Shown: positions 1 through 9,048 of the stretch, piece after piece | Position numbering within the stretch: position 1 is the first letter of the stretch | Layout: each line of letters begins with the position of its first letter | Assembly (NCBI GenBank): GCA_964507325.1 | Contig: CAZDQL010000097.1 | Location: 1-24,362 of the forward strand | Direction: 5' to 3' | DNA: 24,362 bases | Source of the DNA: CAZDQL01 sp964507325 | Lineage (GTDB): Bacteria > Planctomycetota > UBA1135 > GCA-002686595 | The notes under the pieces: generated by a model | Told to the model about the DNA's origin: nothing | What the model saw: the letters and a program-made list of their open reading frames with translations, nothing else | Databases searched by the model: none | Translations under genes and position numbers: made by a program

Positions 1-1
1 A

Positions 2-739
<738 letters not shown>

Positions 740-970
740 CCATTCTCTCTCCCCCACTCCTCGCCTCCCCGGGGCGCAAGGTCGTTCCCCTCGAGCAGGC
801 GCGCCGGGTCGTCGCTGGAGGGCGCGACCCCCTGCTTCACGTCGCCGACAGTGGTCGGGGACTCGATTCGGTGCCTCCAGACGGCGTTCCTTGTGGTTTC
901 CCTGGGACAGGGATACTGTCGTCGATGCCCCTCGGGGCCTGTCGAACCAGAACAACGGAGGAGCCCCCCC

Positions 971-1942
971 ATGAACGCCCTACGCCTTCTGCTGGTCTAC
1001 TCGTCCCTCCTGCTGTGCACGGCCTGCGTGGAGGCGCCGAACTCCGAGAGTACTCCCGCCCTGCCTGTCGAAGAGGGTCCCAACGTGGTGTTGCGCGGGG
1101 CCTGGATCCCGGAGCCGCTGCAGGATGGGACCTTCGATCTGCACGTGGGCGTGAGTGGTGGGCCCATCAACGGACGCGAGGGCACCCTCCGCATCTGGGT
1201 CCTGGACGAGGACTTCGATCCCGCTCACCCCACCAAGGGGCTGGACGAGAACACTGGCGAAGTCATCGGCGCGACTTCTGCAATCAGCGTGCGAGTCAGG
1301 TTCCCATGGACCCTGCGTGCCGGAGGATTCACCTACGAGGAGGAATCCCCTGCGAGGACGGTCTACGCGCTGGTCGATTGCTCGAACCAGAAGCACGACG
1401 GGTTGGCCACGGTCTCGCCGCGGGTCGGTGGGGAGCTCTTCGAGTACCTCGAGCCGCTCCCCACGGCGGGTACGCCGACCCATCAGCCGCTGGTGACGGG
1501 GAGAATGGGCTTCAAGCGCACCCAGGTCCCAGAGCTCGTGGTCCCCGACCTGGACGGCGACGACACCAAGGAGGTCGAGTTCAAGAACGCCCCGAACGTG
1601 ACCCACACCTTCGACGAGATCTGGATCTGGCGCTACACCCCTGAGCCTCCGCTCGGCTGGCCGATGCCGGGCAGCGGCGGCCGGCTGCACTACGAACAAC
1701 TCCCTGCGCCCACGACGGAACACGTCGTGGAGACGGACTTCAGCGACAACGCCACGAACGGCACCGCCCAGAGGGGTGATCCCGTCTGGCTCTACGCGGT
1801 GGTGGCGGTCGACGACGGCAGCGGAGTGACCAAGTACTGGCAGTACAGGACGATCGCCCCGGTGACCGCAGACCCCGACCTCACCCCTTCGGAGCAGGTC
1901 TGGCAGCGCAAGCGCAACGCCACTGGGATGCTGCCCTACTGA
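971..1942 (+). CDS. Lipoprotein of unknown function
   Basis: 323 residues from ATG 971, chosen over the in-frame GTG at 851 because a good ribosome site (GGAGGAG, 957-963) sits 7 bases upstream and because the protein then begins with a clean signal peptide. The N-terminus MNALRLLLVYSSLLLCTAC has a short hydrophobic core ending at Cys19, a plausible though imperfect lipobox (C-T-A-C), so it is probably a membrane-anchored lipoprotein. The mature part is acidic and rich in Pro, Trp and Tyr (for example IWIWRYTPEPP), suggesting a beta-rich fold; no family is recognised. Only 8 bases separate its TGA from the ATG of the subtilase, so the two are almost certainly co-transcribed. It may be a partner, anchor or propeptide-like factor of that protease (inference). 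Confidence 0.75.
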   Translation: MNALRLLLVYSSLLLCTACVEAPNSESTPALPVEEGPNVVLRGAWIPEPLQDGTFDLHVGVSGGPINGREGTLRIWVLDEDFDPAHPTKGLDENTGEVIGATSAISVRVRFPWTLRAGGFTYEEESPARTVYALVDCSNQKHDGLATVSPRVGGELFEYLEPLPTAGTPTHQPLVTGRMGFKRTQVPELVVPDLDGDDTKEVEFKNAPNVTHTFDEIWIWRYTPEPPLGWPMPGSGGRLHYEQLPAPTTEHVVETDFSDNATNGTAQRGDPVWLYAVVAVDDGSGVTKYWQYRTIAPVTADPDLTPSEQVWQRKRNATGMLPY

Positions 1943-1950
1943 GGCGCGCC

Positions 1951-4173
1951 ATGGCTCTCCGTTTGTGCAGTCTTGCGGCGCTCCTGAGCGCGCCCCTCGC
2001 TCCCCTCGCCCAGGAGCAGTTCACCCTCAGGGTCGGCTCCGCCACGATCGAGATCCGGACGGAGACCGACCAGAACGGTGATCCGATCGGCACCTACCGC
2101 ATCCGACGGGAGGTCGGACCGTGGGGAACCCGGTACGAGACCAGCTACCTGGCTCGCTTGCGCTACGGGTCGAAGCCGGGCGAGCCCTCACTCTTCGATC
2201 CGAGGGGCGGCGCCCCGGCAGGGGGCACCGGAGCCTTCCCCGATCCACCGGACGATGCGCGGCTGATGTTGGTGCAGTACTTCACGCACCCCTTGCGGGA
2301 GTACCGCCAGCTGCTCGCGCAGTCGGGGGTCCGGGCGCGACCGGTACGCCTGCTGGCAGGCAACACCGAGATCGTGCTGACCGAGGATGGTGCCGCTCGA
2401 GCTTGGCTGCAGGCCCAGCTTCACTCCGGTAGCACGCCCAATGGGGTCCTGCGTGCGCTCCTGCCCTATCGCCCGGAGTACCGCTTCGAACCCGGCCTCC
2501 TGGCCGATCTCGAGAGGGGAGCGCTCCGGCCCGGCATCTTCGTGATCGAAGTCCTGGACTCCGGCCCGCGCATGAAGGGTCAAATCCTGGCGCGGATCCT
2601 GAACCTGGGAGGGGTCATCGAGCAGACGCCACCTTCCGGCAAGCTGCTGCGAGCCACGTTGACACCGGAGCAGCTCCGGAGCGTGGCCACCTGGGCGGAG
2701 GTGCTCTCGATCGACACCTACGTGGCACCCCGTACCTACTCGTCGCACCCGAGCCCCACAGGGGCCCCGTCCACGCCCCTCGACAGGGTCCGCAAGGACG
2801 GGGGAGCGGCCTACCTGGATTTCGTCAACATCGATGGCGCGGGGGTCAAGGTCGCGGTGACGGACTCCGGGATCGCGAACCACCCCCAGCTCCCCTCGGT
2901 CACCGTGAACACCGTCACCGGTGCCTACGACCCCGCCCACGGGACGGGCACGGCGGGGATCGTCGGTGCACTACCGGTGCCTGGGACGGACGCCCAAGGG
3001 GTGTTGGCCAACAGCGAACTCGTCTTCTCGAGCTTCAACGGCGTCGCGGACCGGCACCTGCACACCAAACAGCTCGTGATGGACGGGTGCGTGCTGGAGA
3101 CCAACTCCTGGGGCAAGGGGCCGGGTGGCTACTCCACCACCACCCAGGATCTGGATGAGATCGCCGCTGAACACCCCCTGCTCATCCTGCACTCGATGGG
3201 CCTCGCCACCGACCAACAGCCCGACGTGCTGGCGCGCGCCAAGAACGTGCTCTCGATCGGTGCCGTGATGCACAAGGAGCAGGGCCCCGCAGACCACGAG
3301 CCGATGCCCACCCTGGGGGGCATTCAGGGGGAAGCGTGCAGTGACGGAATGCCCGGAGTGCACGTCAAGCCGGATCTCTGCTACTGGTACGACCTGATCT
3401 GGACCACCACGGTGGACGCGTCCGGCGATCCGGGGTGGGACAACTTCGCAGGTACCAGCGCCTCCTGCCCCCAGGTGGCGGGGTACGCGGGGCTGGTGAA
3501 CGCGCTGTGGCACGCGGGCGTCTTCGGGCACGAGTTCCCCCCCTGGGAGCCGCTCGAGAAGCACGCGCCCCGTCCCTCGACGGTGCGAGCCCTGCTCGTC
3601 AACAGCGCCCAGCGCTACCCCCTGGGTGTGATCGCACGCCACCAACAGGGGTGGGGACGGCCGGACCTGCGCAGCCTGCACGAACGCGCTGCGACGATCT
3701 TCGTGGTCGACGAGTCGATCGCACTGCAGGAGGACACCAAGGCCCGCTGGAGAGCTCCCCTGCACTCCGGCGCCGACGGGCTGCGCGTCACGCTGGTCTA
3801 CAGGGATCCTCCCAGCGCGTCGGCCGGCGGTGCCGCGATGCTGCACGACGACTTGTCCCTACAGGTCGTCGCGCCCGATGGGGTCACGGTCTTCTGCGGC
3901 AACCACGGCCTGGGCGCGGCGAACGAGAGCAGCGACGGCGGCGAGAACGACGCGCACAACCTGATCGAGAACGTCTTCCTGTCGCGTACGAGCGCCGGAG
4001 CCTTCGGGAAGGGGGACTGGGAGGTGATCGTCCACGCCTTGAAGGTCCTTCCGACCTACGACGCCAACTTCAATCTCCTCGTCGAGCCGACCGCCAACTT
4101 CGCCTTGGTGATCTCGGGGCTCGATGGTCCGGAGATCCAGGCTCCGGACACCGACACCGAGCAGGACGACTAG
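1951..4173 (+). CDS. Secreted S8 subtilisin-like peptidase, KP-43 type
   Basis: 740 residues with a Sec signal peptide (hydrophobic core 4-20, likely cut near APLA/QEQ). About 190-270 looks like a propeptide. The peptidase domain, about 285-540, has the triad Asp305 (VTDSG), His330 (HGTGTAG) and Ser503 (GTSASCP). The C-terminal part, about 600-730 (LVYRDPP, LHDDLSLQV, NLIENVF), resembles the beta-barrel of KP-43 alkaline proteases. Odd: where subtilases have the oxyanion-hole Asn (AAGNEG block) this protein reads HSMGLAT, placing Leu418 there, and the usual DVxAPG block is also lost (KPDLCYWYD). It may therefore be slow, altered or inactive. It lies 8 bases after the lipoprotein gene and its stop overlaps the convergent CHAT gene. 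Family assignment is firm; activity is uncertain. Confidence 0.9.
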   Translation: MALRLCSLAALLSAPLAPLAQEQFTLRVGSATIEIRTETDQNGDPIGTYRIRREVGPWGTRYETSYLARLRYGSKPGEPSLFDPRGGAPAGGTGAFPDPPDDARLMLVQYFTHPLREYRQLLAQSGVRARPVRLLAGNTEIVLTEDGAARAWLQAQLHSGSTPNGVLRALLPYRPEYRFEPGLLADLERGALRPGIFVIEVLDSGPRMKGQILARILNLGGVIEQTPPSGKLLRATLTPEQLRSVATWAEVLSIDTYVAPRTYSSHPSPTGAPSTPLDRVRKDGGAAYLDFVNIDGAGVKVAVTDSGIANHPQLPSVTVNTVTGAYDPAHGTGTAGIVGALPVPGTDAQGVLANSELVFSSFNGVADRHLHTKQLVMDGCVLETNSWGKGPGGYSTTTQDLDEIAAEHPLLILHSMGLATDQQPDVLARAKNVLSIGAVMHKEQGPADHEPMPTLGGIQGEACSDGMPGVHVKPDLCYWYDLIWTTTVDASGDPGWDNFAGTSASCPQVAGYAGLVNALWHAGVFGHEFPPWEPLEKHAPRPSTVRALLVNSAQRYPLGVIARHQQGWGRPDLRSLHERAATIFVVDESIALQEDTKARWRAPLHSGADGLRVTLVYRDPPSASAGGAAMLHDDLSLQVVAPDGVTVFCGNHGLGAANESSDGGENDAHNLIENVFLSRTSAGAFGKGDWEVIVHALKVLPTYDANFNLLVEPTANFALVISGLDGPEIQAPDTDTEQDD

Positions 4174-7091
4174 TCGGCAGTCCCTCCGATGAAGATGAAC
4201 GGCGCCCAGTAGTAGGGGTGCCGCGGATCGGGGTCCTGGACGTCGCCCTCGGGGCGGGGTCGCACCCCGGGGCCCCGGCCGAGGGGCCGTGTCCACACCG
4301 CCCGCTTGGCGGACTCCAGGGCCGAGGGCGCGGGCAACCCCCTGCTGCGACCCTCTCCGAAGCGCACCATCAGGAACTCGGTGCCGTCGTCCTCGACGGG
4401 CCACAGACTGGCCACCACGCTGCGAGCCCCCGCTTCGAGGAACGCGGCTGCGATCGACTGCACTCCCTCGCCCCCCAGCACCTGGCCGCTCCCGGTCTCG
4501 CACCCGGCGAGCACCACCAATTCGGCGTTCACCGCGCAGGCGCGGATCTCCGCCAGGTCCACCAGCCCGTCCTCCCCCTGGGCCGCACCCGAGAGCACCA
4601 GCCCCTGGTGGGCGGGATCCCCGGCGTCGCAGAAGCTGTGGCAGGCGATGTGGATCAGGTCGTAGGCACCGAGGTCGCCTTTCAGAACGGCTGGACACGC
4701 TCGGGCGCCGAGGTGCAGGTCGAACCACTCCGTCTGCCAGAGGTCGCCCCGAGGAGCGTCGGCGGCCAGGATCCGATCGTGGCGTTCGTAGTGGGGCCCG
4801 CGACGCTCACGGGGGATGCTCTCCCAAGCCAGGGCCACCACCTCGTCACGCGTCTGGTCGAGAGGCTGGAGGTGGTTGACCTCCTCGCTCAGCCGGTGAC
4901 TGACGGCCACGCCACCCCACTCCCGCGGGACGATCGTGTCCCCGAGGTACAGGGCTCGCCGTTCCCCCGCCCGCTCGGGGAGTCCCCTCAGGTGGGCGAG
5001 GATCGGAACCGAGGGGGTGTAGGTCACCGAGTAACGCTCCACGAGGTAGCTGAGATCCTCGAAGGAGGCCGCACCGACGGGAGGCGCGGAGGTCACCAGG
5101 GCCTCGAAGGGCACACCGGCGAGCGCCTCCGAGGGGACGATCACCAGGGTCTCGACGTCGTCGTCGAGGTGCGCCAGCACCGGCTCGAGGACGCGTCGAT
5201 AGAGGTCGTGCCCCATCTCGGCCACGTCGGCAGCCGCCCAGGTTTCAGGTCGACCGCAGCAGACCTGCTCGAGGTAGCGGGAGGCGGAGGCCTCGATCGC
5301 GGCGCGCTCGCCCAGCTCCACCAGACGCACGCGGTCCCCGTGGACCAGATAGGCGCGCAGGACCTCCGCCCCGGGGGCGAAGCGAATCAGCGCGCGCGCG
5401 GACCCGAGCGCCGGCGCCAGGGCCTCCACGACCTGGTCGAGGCCGAGGTCCGAGCCTTCCCGGGCCCGTGTCCGCATGGCGGAGAGCATCGCCCGGCCAC
5501 TCCACTGGCCCGCGTACCACAGGCCCTCTCGGGTCGTGGCGGCGCGCTCCTCGGCGCTCGCCCCTTCATCGTGCTCGACAGCGATCAGATCCTGAGCGAT
5601 GGCGCTCCAGAAGGAGTACCTGGAGCGCAGCTCCGCCAGGCCACGCGGAGTCAGACCACGCGGAGAGAGCAAGCCCTCGGCCTCTGCCATGGCGCGGCGT
5701 GTCGAGGCGAGGTCCCCCTCTGCCAGACCGAGCAGGGCCAGGGTCTGGAGGGTGTGCCCCAGGTAGTCCACCAGCTCGTCCGCGCGCTCGATGCCCAGAG
5801 CGGCTTGGACCTGCGCCCGCGCACGAAGCGTCTCGCCTCGCTCCAGATGCACGCGTGCCAATCCGTCACGAGCGGCGGCCTCGATGTGGCGCAAGCCGTC
5901 CTCCAAGGCCAGCTCCAAGGCCCGATCGAAGTCCGCGCGTGCCCCTTCCAGGTCCCCCGACTCGCGCAGCTCACGCCCTCGGTTGACCCGGTAGCCGGCC
6001 TCGGACAGGGGATCGCTCGCCGCCGCGACCAGTCGGCCCCAGGCGCGTGCGGCCTCCCCGTGGTGACCCTCCTGGCGGGCGATCAGCGCCGCGATCTCCC
6101 ACAGGGGCGTGAGGGACTCCGGGGAGGGATCCCCTGGCCCCGTGATCGCGAAGCCCTCCGCCAGGAGTGCGCGCACCGCCCCGTACTGGCCCAGCCGGAA
6201 GCGGATGCTGGCCAACTGACCGATGGCGATCAGACGGTTCTCTCCGAGCTCGACCTGCGTCAGGAGCTCTGCCACCCGGTCGCAGTGTTGCGCTCCGCGT
6301 TCGTGGTGTCCCAAGTGAACGTAGGAGTTGGCCTGGAGGATACCGAACTCGACCGCCAACGCTCCGCCGACAGCCCCTACCCGCGGACCAGCGGCGGCCA
6401 GAACCCAGCCGGCGTACCGGTACTCGCCGGCCCACTGGAAGGCCTGGGCCGCCGCGACGTGGGTTTCCAGCCACCTCGTCGGCGGCACCAGCTCGCCGGT
6501 GATCTCCTCCAGGTAGACCCCCAGCAGGCTCTGGGTCCAGGCTGCCAGCACACGCTCCTCGCCGGAGAGCACGGCGCCGCCCAATGCGGTTCCCAACTCG
6601 ACGAGCTCCGCTTCGGATGCCGCGTCACGGGCCCGACGACCGAAGAGGAACACCTCTCCGATGGCGGCCCGCTTCTCGTGTGCGGGCGCCCCGCCAGCCA
6701 GGAAGCGCGCGAAGCCCTCGATCTCCTCCTCGGTCGTGACCTCCCACTCCTCCTCGGCCACCCAGCGCAAGAGCAGCGCCCCGCCGGAGCCCGCCACCCG
6801 CAGGTGGAACTCGGAGCCCCGCACCTCGATCAGCTCGTCGAAGGCGCGCCCTTGGTCGAGATCGAGCGGCTCCTCGTCTCCGAGAGCCGCGCGTACGTCG
6901 CAGTCGGTGGACTCGATCGAGATGAAACCCGCACGACCGTCGAGCGCCAGCTCGATCCGCAAGGGCACCTCGTCGGCCAGCTCGAGGGTGAGGACCTCAC
7001 CGGCGCGGAAGACGGGATCTTGGCCGGCGACCAGGGCCAGCACGAGGGCGTAGGGGGTCTGCATGCCACGCCGTGCTCTCGATCGTGGCAC
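4170..7091 (-). CDS. Exported PPC-TPR-CHAT caspase-like protein
   Basis: 973 residues from GTG 7091; an ATG at 7064 is an alternative. The GTG start is preferred because it gives an Arg-rich n-region before the hydrophobic YALVLALVAG, i.e. a Sec-like signal. Residues about 25-110 look like a PPC beta-sandwich, about 130-560 are Ala/Leu-rich helical hairpins of TPR type, and about 640-972 is a CHAT domain (caspase/separase clan). Its catalytic pair is visible: His818 (HIACH) and Cys864 (LAGCETG), and it ends with the typical HPYYWAPF strand. CHAT domains are Cys proteases or regulated protein-interaction modules; the substrate is unknown. Its stop shares CTAG with the subtilase stop. It follows the sulfatase gene by 25 bases on the same strand. 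No CRISPR or gRAMP gene is nearby, so a Craspase role is unsupported. Confidence 0.88.
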   Translation of the reverse strand: MPRSRARRGMQTPYALVLALVAGQDPVFRAGEVLTLELADEVPLRIELALDGRAGFISIESTDCDVRAALGDEEPLDLDQGRAFDELIEVRGSEFHLRVAGSGGALLLRWVAEEEWEVTTEEEIEGFARFLAGGAPAHEKRAAIGEVFLFGRRARDAASEAELVELGTALGGAVLSGEERVLAAWTQSLLGVYLEEITGELVPPTRWLETHVAAAQAFQWAGEYRYAGWVLAAAGPRVGAVGGALAVEFGILQANSYVHLGHHERGAQHCDRVAELLTQVELGENRLIAIGQLASIRFRLGQYGAVRALLAEGFAITGPGDPSPESLTPLWEIAALIARQEGHHGEAARAWGRLVAAASDPLSEAGYRVNRGRELRESGDLEGARADFDRALELALEDGLRHIEAAARDGLARVHLERGETLRARAQVQAALGIERADELVDYLGHTLQTLALLGLAEGDLASTRRAMAEAEGLLSPRGLTPRGLAELRSRYSFWSAIAQDLIAVEHDEGASAEERAATTREGLWYAGQWSGRAMLSAMRTRAREGSDLGLDQVVEALAPALGSARALIRFAPGAEVLRAYLVHGDRVRLVELGERAAIEASASRYLEQVCCGRPETWAAADVAEMGHDLYRRVLEPVLAHLDDDVETLVIVPSEALAGVPFEALVTSAPPVGAASFEDLSYLVERYSVTYTPSVPILAHLRGLPERAGERRALYLGDTIVPREWGGVAVSHRLSEEVNHLQPLDQTRDEVVALAWESIPRERRGPHYERHDRILAADAPRGDLWQTEWFDLHLGARACPAVLKGDLGAYDLIHIACHSFCDAGDPAHQGLVLSGAAQGEDGLVDLAEIRACAVNAELVVLAGCETGSGQVLGGEGVQSIAAAFLEAGARSVVASLWPVEDDGTEFLMVRFGEGRSRGLPAPSALESAKRAVWTRPLGRGPGVRPRPEGDVQDPDPRHPYYWAPFIFIGGTAD

Positions 7092-7116
7092 TTCTCCGGG
7101 ATCTCCGCAAGCGCGC

Positions 7117-8832
7117 CTACTCTCCCTCGCCCTTCCAGGGCCAGGGGTGGACGAGGACGCGGTCGGCCCACGATTCCCACTGCGCAGCGAGGCGCTGGAC
7201 GATGTCGGGGTGCTCGGCGGCCAGGTCGCGGGTCTCCGCGCGGTCGTTAGCGAGGTCGTAGAGCTCCCAGGGGTCGAGCTGGCAGCCCTTGGTGCGCCCC
7301 TTGCGGACGAGCTTCCAGCGGCCGTCGCGGACGGCGCTGTTGAGGTGGTGCTCCCAGTAGAGGGCGTCGGGGCGGTCGAGGGGGCGCCCGCGGAAGGCGG
7401 GGGTGAGGGAGATCCCCTCGAGAGGGATGAGGGGCTCCTCGGCGGAGCGCTCGGGATAGGGGACGCCCGCGGCGTCGAGGCAGGTGGCCATCAGGTCGAT
7501 CACGTGGCCGGGGTCGTGGACCAGGGAGCCCGAGAGGGACGAGGAGACCCCCGCCGGCCAGTGGACGATCAGGGGGGTCGCGACCCCCCCCTCGTGGGCG
7601 AAGTGCTTGAACTCGCGGAAGGGGGTGTTCGAGACGTTGGCCCAGCCGCGGCCGTAGGCGATGAAGGTGTCCGCCGCGCCCGCCATCACGTCGGGACCGA
7701 CCCGCACGGGGCGGCCGTCACGGGTCTGCATGGGGGGCCAGATCTTCATCTGCAGTTCGTCGGGACCCAGCGGCTCCAGATCCGTGGGGTACGGGTCCTT
7801 CGGAGCGCGCCGGCCGTTGCCCTCCGCGCAGCCGCCGTTGTCCTGTAGGAAGAGGACCAGCGTGTCGTCCCGCGCGCCCTGGCGCTCCAGCTCGGAGAGG
7901 ATCTGCCCGATGCCCTGGTCCATGCGGTCGATCATCGCCGCGTAGACCTCCATGTTGCGCAGCTCCCAGTCCTGGTGGGGCGTCCCCTCCCACGCGTCCG
8001 TGCCGTGCGACAGCGGCCAGGAGGGATCGATCAGCCCCATCTCGATCAGGCGCGCGTGTCGCTGCGCCCGGATCGCCTCGAAGCCCTCGTCGTAGCGCCC
8101 GCGGTAGCGCTCGATGTCCTCCGGGAGAGCGTGCATCGGCCAGTGGGCGCAGGTGTAGGCGACGTACAGGAAGAAGGGCTCCTGCGAGGTGCTCGCCTCG
8201 TGCTCGCGCAGGAAGGCCACCGCGTTGTCGCTGATCGCGTCGGTGTAGTAGTAGGTCTCCGGCCGGTACTCCGGATCGTTCTCCGGCGTGATGTACGTGT
8301 CGCCACGGCACAGGGTGGCCGGGTCGTAGAAGCTGCCCGCGCCGATGATCGTGCCGTAGAAGCGTTCGAAGCCGCGCTGCAGCGGCCAGCCGTCCTTGGG
8401 GCCGTTCGGACCGATGTGGTGCGCGACGTGCCACTTGCCGGACATGTAGGTGCGATAGCCGCCGCTGCGCAGGGCCTCCGCGATCGTCATCACGTTGCGG
8501 CCGAGCCGGCCCTGGTAGCCGGGCAGCTGCCGGTCACCCGTCATCAGGCCGATACCCGCCTGGTGGGGATAGACCCCGGTCAGCAGGGCGGCCCGCGTGG
8601 GACAACAGCGAGCGCAGTTGTAGAACTGCGTGAAGCGCAGGCCGTTCGCGGCGAGGCGGTCGAGGTGTGGGGTGCGGATCTCCCCGCCGTAGCACCCGAG
8701 GTCGCTGAAGCCCATGTCGTCCGACATGATCAACACGATGTTCGGGCGCGGGGGTTCGACCTCGGCCGCCGGGAGCGACGCACAGCCGATCAGCCCCGTG
8801 AGCCACACGATCGCCAGGTAGCTCGATCTCAT
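7117..8832 (-). CDS. Arylsulfatase, lipoprotein (sulfatase S1 family)
   Basis: 571 residues from ATG 8832, preferred to GTG 8838 because GGAGAGG lies 5 bases upstream of the ATG. The N-terminus ends in a lipobox (LIGC, Cys about 17), so it is a lipid-anchored exported enzyme. Sulfatases hydrolyse sulfate esters using a formylglycine made from Cys in CxPxR; here the motif is CCPTR with Cys76 as the modified residue. Metal-site Asp pairs are present in NIVLIMSDDMG, and further conserved parts are SGKWH, FLQDNGG and HEGGVATPL. The likely substrates are sulfated polysaccharides, as for the large sulfatase sets of marine Planctomycetes (inference). A formylglycine-generating enzyme must be encoded elsewhere. 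The gene lies between the tRNA and the CHAT gene, all on the minus strand. Confidence 0.95.
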   Translation of the reverse strand: MRSSYLAIVWLTGLIGCASLPAAEVEPPRPNIVLIMSDDMGFSDLGCYGGEIRTPHLDRLAANGLRFTQFYNCARCCPTRAALLTGVYPHQAGIGLMTGDRQLPGYQGRLGRNVMTIAEALRSGGYRTYMSGKWHVAHHIGPNGPKDGWPLQRGFERFYGTIIGAGSFYDPATLCRGDTYITPENDPEYRPETYYYTDAISDNAVAFLREHEASTSQEPFFLYVAYTCAHWPMHALPEDIERYRGRYDEGFEAIRAQRHARLIEMGLIDPSWPLSHGTDAWEGTPHQDWELRNMEVYAAMIDRMDQGIGQILSELERQGARDDTLVLFLQDNGGCAEGNGRRAPKDPYPTDLEPLGPDELQMKIWPPMQTRDGRPVRVGPDVMAGAADTFIAYGRGWANVSNTPFREFKHFAHEGGVATPLIVHWPAGVSSSLSGSLVHDPGHVIDLMATCLDAAGVPYPERSAEEPLIPLEGISLTPAFRGRPLDRPDALYWEHHLNSAVRDGRWKLVRKGRTKGCQLDPWELYDLANDRAETRDLAAEHPDIVQRLAAQWESWADRVLVHPWPWKGEGE

Positions 8833-8859
8833 CGTCACCTCTCCGGCACTTGCGCGGTC

Positions 8860-8887
8860 CCCGACTCCCGACGCGGCGGGAATCGGG
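8860..8887 (-). terminator. Strong hairpin directly after tRNA-Thr
   Basis: On the minus strand the arms CCCGATTCCCG and CGGGAGTCGGG pair over 11 positions around a 6-base loop, starting one base after the tRNA CCA. One pair is G-U in minus-strand RNA but would be a C-A mismatch in plus-strand RNA, which fits function in the tRNA transcript. There is no U-tract, so it may be a terminator or a 3' processing signal. Confidence 0.6.
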
Positions 8888-8888
8888 A

Positions 8889-8963
8889 TGGAGCCAGAGA
8901 TCGGAATCGAACCGACAACCGCCGCTTTACGAAAGCGGTGCTCTACCGTTGAGCTACTCTGGC
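8889..8963 (-). tRNA. tRNA-Thr(CGT), CCA encoded
   Basis: On the minus strand the sequence folds as a full cloverleaf. Acceptor GCCAGAG/CTCTGGC, D-stem GCTC/GAGC with loop AACGGTA, anticodon stem CCGCT/AGCGG with loop TTCGTAA (anticodon CGT, reading ACG threonine codons), variable CGGTT, T-arm GTCGG-TTCGATT-CCGAT. The discriminator is U and the CCA end is encoded at 8889-8891. A strong hairpin follows one base later. The gene sits between the HEAT-repeat gene and the sulfatase gene. Confidence 0.96.
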
Positions 8964-9048
8964 TCGCTCTTCCCGAGCACCCTCCTGGAAGGGTACTCGA
9001 TCGGGCGCTACGTCTCGACGATCGGCAGACGGCTCACTCGCGCCGCCT

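Noticed and set aside
740..970. Promoter and stem-loop in the gap before the lipoprotein gene (TCCCTG/CAGGGA at 899-913; TTGTGG and TACTGT spaced 17)
   Set aside because: The hexamers match the sigma-70 consensus at only three positions each and the stem is 6 bp; not enough to annotate. Nothing else is seen in the gap.
3435..7250. A 1271-codon open frame on the plus strand across the CHAT gene
   Set aside because: It is antisense to a gene with clear TPR and CHAT motifs, begins inside the subtilase gene, is low-complexity Arg/Gly/Pro/Gln-rich and has no domain. Long antisense frames are expected in DNA this GC-rich.
4170..8832. TPR-CHAT as part of a Craspase (type III-E CRISPR) system
   Set aside because: No CRISPR array, gRAMP/Cas7-11 or other cas gene is present, and the protein has an export-type N-terminus and a PPC-like domain, unlike cytoplasmic Csx29.
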